Below are positions 58,612 through 64,000 of a stretch of 64,000 nucleotides of DNA, in pieces. The notes under the pieces are model-generated. The model was not told where the DNA came from. It was given only the letters and a program-made list of their open reading frames with translations, and searched no databases. Position 1 is the stretch's first letter. Each line of letters opens with the position of its first letter. This stretch comes from Streptococcus infantis SK970 (GTDB lineage Bacteria > Bacillota > Bacilli > Lactobacillales > Streptococcaceae). Location: assembly GCA_000223255.2 (NCBI GenBank), contig AFUT01000007.1:80001-144000 (forward strand), in the 5' to 3' direction. A program made the position numbers and the translations under genes.

Positions 58612-58741
58612 ATGATTTTTCATGGACCAATTGATTTAACAGGAATTATAATGAGGTAGAGTGGAGGCTTTTACTATGGTGTCTTAGTAAAATAAGAGGA
58701 ATTGAAAAGTATAAAACTAAAGTGAAAATCAACGCCCGCAC

Positions 58742-58770
58742 TTGCAATTTAACTCAAATAGTTATATAAT
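58742..58770 (+). promoter_or_regulatory. Strong promoter of gapA
   Basis: TTGCAA (58742-58747), 17 bases, TATAAT (58765-58770). A long leader (about 80 bases) separates it from the aaggagg site. The rest of the 58612-58741 gap shows no gene. Confidence 0.7.
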
Positions 58771-58856
58771 AGGTTTGTTGAAAGGTGATTTGTAGTGATT
58801 CAAGTTACTCTTTTCACAATAAAATTTTCATGATTTTCATAAGGAGGAAATCACTA

Positions 58857-59867
58857 ATGGTAGTTAAAGTTGGTATTAACGGTTTCGGACGTATCGGTCG
58901 TCTTGCTTTCCGTCGTATCCAAAACGTAGAAGGTGTTGAAGTTACTCGCATCAACGACCTTACAGATCCAGTTATGCTTGCACACTTGTTGAAATATGAC
59001 ACAACTCAAGGTCGTTTCGACGGTACTGTTGAAGTTAAAGAAGGTGGATTCGAAGTTAACGGTAAATTCGTTAAAGTTTCTGCTGAACGCGATCCAGAAC
59101 AAATCGACTGGGCTAACGACGGTGTAGAAATCGTTCTTGAAGCAACTGGTTTCTTTGCTACTAAAGCAGCTGCTGAAAAACACTTGCATGCTGGTGGTGC
59201 TAAGAAAGTTGTTATCACTGCTCCTGGTGGATCAGATGTTAAAACAGTCGTATTTAACACTAACCACGATATTCTTGATGGTACTGAAACAGTTATCTCA
59301 GGTGCTTCATGTACTACAAACTGCTTGGCTCCAATGGCTAAAGCTCTTCAAGATAACTTCGGTGTTGTAGAAGGATTGATGACTACTATCCACGCTTACA
59401 CTGGTGACCAAATGATCCTTGACGGTCCACACCGTAAAGGTGACCTTCGTCGTGCTCGTGCTGGTGCTGCTAACATCGTTCCTAACTCAACTGGTGCTGC
59501 TAAAGCAATCGGTTTGGTTATCCCTGAATTGAACGGTAAATTGGACGGAGCTGCACAACGCGTTCCTACTCCAACTGGATCAGTTACTGAATTGGTAGTT
59601 GTTCTTGAAAAGAACGTTACTGTTGATGAAGTAAATGCAGCTATGAAAGCAGTAGCTAACGAATCATACGGTTACACTGAAGATCCAATCGTTTCTTCAG
59701 ACGTTGTAGGTATGTCTTACGGATCATTGTTTGACGCAACTCAAACTAAAGTTCTTGACGTTGACGGTAAACAATTGGTTAAAGTTGTTTCATGGTATGA
59801 CAACGAAATGTCTTATACTGCACAACTTGTACGTACTCTTGAATACTTCGCAAAAATTGCTAAATAA
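58857..59867 (+). CDS. gapA: Glyceraldehyde-3-phosphate dehydrogenase
   Basis: 336 residues, start ATG 58857 ([20 protein letters not shown]) after aaggagg. NAD-binding GxGxxG and the catalytic SCTTNCLAP are complete. Central glycolysis; in streptococci also a surface plasminogen-binding protein. The codon use is strongly optimised, as expected for such an abundant protein. A longer frame from 58785 is upstream leader sequence. Confidence 0.98.
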   Translation: MVVKVGINGFGRIGRLAFRRIQNVEGVEVTRINDLTDPVMLAHLLKYDTTQGRFDGTVEVKEGGFEVNGKFVKVSAERDPEQIDWANDGVEIVLEATGFFATKAAAEKHLHAGGAKKVVITAPGGSDVKTVVFNTNHDILDGTETVISGASCTTNCLAPMAKALQDNFGVVEGLMTTIHAYTGDQMILDGPHRKGDLRRARAGAANIVPNSTGAAKAIGLVIPELNGKLDGAAQRVPTPTGSVTELVVVLEKNVTVDEVNAAMKAVANESYGYTEDPIVSSDVVGMSYGSLFDATQTKVLDVDGKQLVKVVSWYDNEMSYTAQLVRTLEYFAKIAK

Positions 59868-59877
59868 TTTCTGAGTC

Positions 59878-59908
59878 GAAAAAGCAAGACCAATCGGTCT
59901 TGCTTTTT
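59878..59908 (+). terminator. Terminator after gapA
   Basis: Thirteen-base stem aaaaagcaagacc/cggtcttgcttttt. Confidence 0.93.
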
Positions 59909-59914
59909 GTATCT

Positions 59915-59945
59915 ATAAAAATGGATGATTTTATCATCCATTTTG
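59915..59945 (-). terminator. Terminator of the pseudouridine synthase gene
   Basis: atggatga/tcatccat stem; on the minus strand it is followed by T and lies over the stop codon. Confidence 0.75.
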
Positions 59946-60808
59946 TTTTAATTCTCTTTCAAATGTATCTGATAGTGTGGTAAAGCTTAATTTATTTAAA
60001 GTCAGAGGGTGGATAAAGGATAGTTTAAATGCGTGCAGCATCAATCTCTTGTTTTTTGAGTGTGGGTTGTAGAGAGGGTCGCCGAGGATAGGATAATGAT
60101 GGTGGGAAAGGTGCACACGGATTTGGTGTGTTCTTCCGGTCTTTAACTTACAACGAACGAGTGTAGAACCATCTTTAAATTCTTTCAATCTAGTTACGTG
60201 GGTTTCGGCGTATTGACCGTTTTTTGATCCACAACTCTTTTTCTACGATCGTGGCGATTGCGACCGATTTTATCACGGAAAATCAAGTCCTTAGCCTCTA
60301 ATCTTCCATCAACCAGAGCCCAGTATTCTCGAGAAATCTCTTTTTTCTCTAATAATCGATTTAGGATAGGCAATATAAATGGATTCTTAGCAAACAATAC
60401 GAGACCACTTGTTTCCATATCTAGTCTATGAACGACATAGCAAGTTTGACCTACATAGGCGCTGACATGATTGAGAAGAGCAATCTCATCGGGTTGATTT
60501 CCATGCGTTTTCATACCCTCGGGTTTATTGACGATAATTAAATGTTGGTCTTGATAGACTTCTTCGACAAGTTTGGGGTTGCCCAAAGCAATTTCTTTTG
60601 TAGGATAATCTTCCTCATCGAAAATCAATTGACATTCATCTCCAGACTTGATTGTTTGATGCCAATGCACCTCTTCTTGATTAATGAGGATGTGTTTCTT
60701 GGTTCTCAAAAAGTGCCTTATTTTTCGAGGGATTAACAGCTGTTCTTCTAGAAAATGTTTGATCGTCATTTCAGGTAGAGAATCAGGGATAGTAAAGGTA
60801 AATTTCAT
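59934..60808 (-). CDS. RluA/RluD-family pseudouridine synthase (frameshifted)
   Basis: About 291 residues after repair. An S4-like N-terminal region (about 15-75, IPRKIRHFLRTKKHILINQE) precedes the catalytic domain with the RLDMETSGLVLFAK signature, in which D is catalytic, and C-terminal GRTHQIRVHLSHHHYPILGD. It converts uridine to pseudouridine in 23S rRNA (RluD/RluC type) or tRNA; the target is not certain. The frame breaks at 60217-60223, where one T (plus strand) is missing; repair reads DQKNGQYAETHVTRLKEF. Confidence 0.9.
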
Positions 60809-60896
60809 ACTGATATTGTAACAAAAATCAGTTTATTTGGACAGGGGAACTAGCAAAATTCTTGTCTTCCTATGGGGAAGATGATAAAATATACGC

Positions 60897-63120
60897 ATGA
60901 AATTAGATACCTTATTTGAAAAATTTCTTTCCTTATTTAAGAAAGAAGAAACTGAAATTGAAGAAGCAGAAATGAATGAAATTGAACAAGAAGAAAATGT
61001 GTCGAGCAACTTACGACGTTCAAGGTCAGGACGAAGGAAAGCTGGGGCAGTTGGTCCTATTCGAAAATTTTGGCGTCGCTATCATCTGACAAAAATCTTT
61101 TTGATTCTTGGCCTTAGTGCTAGCTTGTTTGTTGGGGTCTATCTATTTGCTCTAGCAAAATCGACAAATGTGACAGATTTGCAGAATGCTTTAAAAACAC
61201 GTACTCTGATTTTTGACAGAGAAGAAAAAGAAGCAGGTGCCCTATCAGGCCAAAAAGGGACCTATGTCGAACTTTCGGATATTAGTGAAGATTTGCAGAA
61301 TGCTGTTATTGCGACAGAAGATAGAAGTTTCTATAAAAATAGTGGAATTAACTATGGACGCTTTTTCCTGGCTATCCTAACAGCTGGTCGTTCGGGTGGT
61401 GGTTCTACAATTACCCAACAGTTAGCGAAAAACGCTTATCTTTCGCAAGACCAAACTGTGCAGAGAAAAGCCAAAGAATTCTTCTTAGCTTTAGAATTAA
61501 CCAAAAATATAGCAAGAAGGAAATCCTAACCATGTACTTGAACAATGCCTACTTCGGAAATGGGGTTTGGGGTGTTGAAGATGCAAGTAAAAATACTTCG
61601 GGGTTTCAGCTTCTCAACTGACGCTTGATGAAGCTGCAACTTTAGCCGGAATGCTCAAAGGGCCAGAATTGTATAACCCTTTGAATTCTATTGAAGATTC
61701 TACTAATCGTAGAGACACAGTCCTACAAAACATGGTCGCTGCTGGCTATATTGATAAGGATAAAGAAGCGGAAGCTTCGGGTGTTGACATGGCATCTCAA
61801 CTGCAGGATGCTTATGAGGGTAAAGTTTCAGACTACCGATATCCATCCTATTTTGATGCTGTTGTTAATGAAGCAATTGAAAAGTATAATTTAACTGAAG
61901 AAGAAATTGTGAACAACGGCTATCGTATATATACGGAATTAGATCAGAATTACCAGGCTAATATGCAGGTCATTTATGAAAACACAGACCTCTTTCCAAC
62001 CGCAGAAGATGGAACTCATGCTGAGTCGGGCAGTGTTGCTCTAGAACCAAAAACAGGAGGAGTTCGCGGAGTTGTTGGTCGTGTAGCAGGAGATGATAAA
62101 GCCGGTTTCCGAAATTTCAACTATGCAACTCAATCAAAAAGAAGCCCAGGTTCAACTATTAAGCCCTTAGTTGTCTATACCCCAGCAGTCGAAGCTGGTT
62201 GGGCTCTAAATAAAGAGTTGGACAATCATACTATGGAGTATGGTGATTACAAGGTAGATAACTACGCAGGAATCAAAACATCTCCAGAAGTTCCGATGTA
62301 CCAAGCTTTAGCTGAATCCCTAAACCTTCCTGCAGTAGCCACGGTTAAGGAACTTGGTATTGACAAGGCTTTTGAATCAGGCGAAAGATTCGGGCTTAAC
62401 TTAACCAATGTAGATCGTGTATTGGGTGTTGCACTGGGTGGTGGCGTGGAAACTAGTCCACTGCAAATGGCGCAAGCTTATGCAGCATTTGCAAACGAAG
62501 GTTTGATGCCTGAAGCACATTTCATTACACGTATTGAAAATGCAAGTGGTCAAGTCATTGCTACTCATAAGAATTCTCAAAAACGAGTGATAGATAAATC
62601 CGTAGCGGATAAAATGACTAGCATGATGCTAGGGACATTCACCAACGGTACAGGGATAAGTTCATCACCAGATGGTTATGTTATGGCCGGGAAAACAGGT
62701 ACAACAGAAGCAGCCTTCAACCCGGTGTATACGAGTGACCAGTGGGTTATCGGCTATACGCCAGATGTAGTCATTAGTCACTGGCTTGGTTTCCCGACTA
62801 CCGATGAAAATCATTACCTAGCAGGTTCGACATCAAATGGCGCCGCTCATATTTTTAGAAGTATGGCAGAAACAATTCTTCCTTATACACCAGGAAGTAC
62901 ATTTACAGTTGAAAATGCCTATAAGATAAATGGGATTGCTCCTGAAAATGTTCCGAGTCAGTCTACTGACAATGCTGGAGGGCAATCAAATAACTCTATA
63001 AGTGACATTCAAAGTCGAGCCCAGAATCTTATTGATGAGGCAGAAAAAGCTATTTCGGATGCAAAAATCAAAGAAAAGGCAAAAACCGTCTGGGATACAA
63101 TTGTAGATTTATTCCAATAA
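60897..63120 (+). CDS. pbp2a: Penicillin-binding protein 2A (class A), two frameshifts
   Basis: Bifunctional peptidoglycan synthase, about 741 residues after repair. A cytoplasmic basic start and one membrane helix (about 60-85) lead to the transglycosylase domain (EDRSFYKNSGINYGRFF; GGGSTITQQLAKNAYLSQDQ) and the transpeptidase domain with SPGSTIKP (SxxK), SLN and KTGTT. Two single As are missing: at 61500-61505 (LTKKYSKKEILTMYLNNAYF after repair) and at 61590-61595 (DASKKYFGVSASQLTLDEAA). No obvious resistance mosaicism can be judged without references. Confidence 0.95.
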
Positions 63121-63128
63121 TTTTTAAA

Positions 63129-63157
63129 AGACAAGAGCGTAACTCTTGCCTTTTTTA
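63129..63157 (+). terminator. Terminator after pbp2a
   Basis: caagag/ctcttg stem and T run. Confidence 0.9.
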
Positions 63158-63270
63158 TATCCTAAAAAGCCCTAAAACACTTCCCAATGAAATATCAAAC
63201 ATTCAGAAAAAATAAAATCAGGTAAGATAAGTAACAAAATAGAAGAAATGTCATAATTTATCTCTACCTC

Positions 63271-63279
63271 TGATATACT
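63271..63279 (+). promoter_or_regulatory. Extended -10 promoter of comX
   Basis: TGATATACT with TATACT at 63274-63279, 24 bases before the start codon. Confidence 0.6.
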
Positions 63280-63302
63280 AATGGCAGAAAAGGAGAATGA
63301 TT

Positions 63303-63781
63303 ATGTTAGACATGAATTACAAAGAAGTGAAAGCTATTGTACACAAATGTAGAAAAGAATACTACCTTCATTTATGGGAAAAAGAAGATTGGGATCAAGA
63401 GGGAATGATTTGCCTACATGAATTATTAGAAAATCACCCTGATTTTAAGGAAAATAAAATAAGGAATTTTATACCTACTTCAAAACAAAGTTTAGAAATC
63501 GAATTTTGGACGCAGTTAGGAAACAAGAAAGTTATAAAAGAAGATTGGATCGACAAGCTTATGAAGAAGTGAGCGAAATTAGCCATCGATTAGGTGAAGG
63601 GGGGCTATTGATAGATGAGTCATACGCATTGCAAGAAGTGCTTAAAGAGTATCGAGCAGGATTAGGAAAAGAAAGGTTGGAGTTGTTTGAACGCTTGTTA
63701 GCTGATGAGCGATTCAAAGGAAGAAAAGCAATGTTGAAAGAACTAAAGCATGTGCTAAGAGATTTTTCTCCAAAAAGATAA
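63303..63781 (+). CDS. comX: Competence sigma factor ComX/SigX (frameshifted)
   Basis: 159 residues after repair, the normal length. It is the alternative sigma factor that switches on late competence genes through com-boxes. Recognised by MLDMNYKEVKAIVHKCRKEY, YLHLWEKEDWDQEGMICLHE and the later FKTKFRNRILDAVRKQESYK. The start is ATG 63303, seven bases after aggag; ATG 63297 is too close to it. One T is missing near 63462-63470, so the frame leaves the family after NKIRNF and resumes from 63506. Streptococcal comX genes often sit next to rRNA/tRNA clusters, as here. Confidence 0.92.
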
Positions 63782-63798
63782 AAAATAAACTCAATATC

Positions 63799-63826
63799 TT
63801 GACAAGGAGTAAAAAGTAGGTATAAT
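63799..63826 (+). promoter_or_regulatory. Promoter of tRNA-Glu
   Basis: TTGACA (63799-63804), 16 bases, TATAAT (63821-63826). Confidence 0.8.
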
Positions 63827-63847
63827 AGAAAGAGTTGACAAGCTCAA

Positions 63848-63919
63848 GGTCCGTTGGTCAAGGGGTTAAGACACCGCCTTTTCACGGCGGTAACACGGGT
63901 TCGAATCCCGTACGGACTA
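63848..63919 (+). tRNA. tRNA-Glu (UUC)
   Basis: 72 bases with full cloverleaf: acceptor ggtccgt/acggact (G-U first pair), anticodon stem ccgcc/ggcgg with loop ttttcac (anticodon TTC at 63880-63885 region), and TPC arm cgggttcgaatcccg. It lacks encoded CCA. MnmA and MnmG, encoded earlier in this window, modify its wobble base. Confidence 0.97.
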
Positions 63920-63969
63920 TGTGTGTGTTGCAGTTAGGTTAATAGGAATAAAAAAGTTAAAAAAACCTG

Positions 63970-63998
63970 TTGACAGAGAAAAGTGACTGTGATATACT
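63970..63998 (+). promoter_or_regulatory. Strong promoter at the right edge
   Basis: TTGACA (63970-63975), 17 bases, TATACT (63993-63998). Its place next to comX and tRNA-Glu suggests an rRNA operon beyond the edge. Confidence 0.7.
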
Positions 63999-64000
63999 AA

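Noticed and set aside
63200..63222. acattcag and aaatcag as a ComE direct repeat for comX
   Set aside because: The period is 15 bases instead of about 21, and the distance to the -10 is about 51; it does not fit the ComE box well.

Overview
The window is a chromosomal segment of a low-GC Gram-positive coccus, almost certainly a Mitis-group Streptococcus related to S. oralis, S. mitis, S. infantis and S. pneumoniae. I judge this from recognisable housekeeping proteins, from extended -10 promoters (TGnTATAAT), from pneumococcal-type competence (ComX) and CiaR small-RNA elements, and from gene blocks that match pneumococcal neighbourhoods as I remember them. The blocks are joined in a different order than in the pneumococcus, and no pspA lies upstream of mnmA. 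I could not run a database search, so the species is an inference.

Layout. 1-5 kb: a lipoprotein, then a CcpA-controlled sugar or glycan ABC importer (two permeases and a binding lipoprotein, no ATPase). 5-8.6 kb: an OFA-type MFS carrier, the tRNA hydroxylation protein TrhO and a DUF4299 gene with a perfect cre in its promoter. 8.7-11.7 kb, minus strand: a PadR, HAAS/DUF1700, DUF4097 and membrane-protein module with a self-regulating promoter layout. 11.8-17 kb: an MFS exporter, a glycosyltransferase, a FlaA1/CapD-type sugar dehydratase and two tandem DUF805 proteins. 17-20 kb: a HAD phosphatase, L-serine dehydratase (sdaAA/sdaAB) and a LysM wall protein. 20.2-21.7 kb: a small accessory patch with an Rgg remnant, a membrane-peptide fragment and a coiled-coil surface protein. 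21.9-26.2 kb: mnmA, marC, a NUDIX gene and mnmG. 26.3-32.3 kb: a probable competence-induced GT-C membrane protein and the anaerobic ribonucleotide reductase operon. 32.4-47.4 kb: the S10-spc-alpha ribosomal operon, rpsJ to rplQ, with several long hairpin-rich spacers. 47.4-55.6 kb: an ACT protein, a UPF0210 protein, a CiaR-controlled small RNA, rnpA-yidC-jag, transketolase, yajC, a low-molecular-weight phosphatase and a MORN protein. 55.6-64 kb: adhE with clustered Rex half-sites, gapA, an RluD-type pseudouridine synthase, pbp2a, comX, tRNA-Glu(UUC) and a strong promoter at the right edge that probably drives an rRNA operon beyond the window.

The most important technical point is that twenty genes, many of them essential (rpsJ, rplW, rpsS, rplX, rpoA), are broken by 22 single-base losses, nearly all in A or T runs. 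Restoring one base gives a normal full-length protein each time. I read these as sequencing or assembly errors and annotate each affected gene as one CDS.

How the genes fit together: the window is dominated by translation and secretion (ribosomal proteins, secY, yidC, yajC, infA, rnpA, tRNA modification) and by fermentative metabolism under sugar and redox control (CcpA and Rex sites, adhE, gapA, tkt, sda). Envelope functions (pbp2a, LysM, polysaccharide enzymes, PadR module) and competence elements (comX, and a com-box-like site before the GT-C gene) make up most of the rest. I found no phage, insertion sequence, CRISPR array or large unknown defence system. The less explained parts are the 20.2-21.9 kb patch, the structured ribosomal spacers and the inferred regulatory sites.
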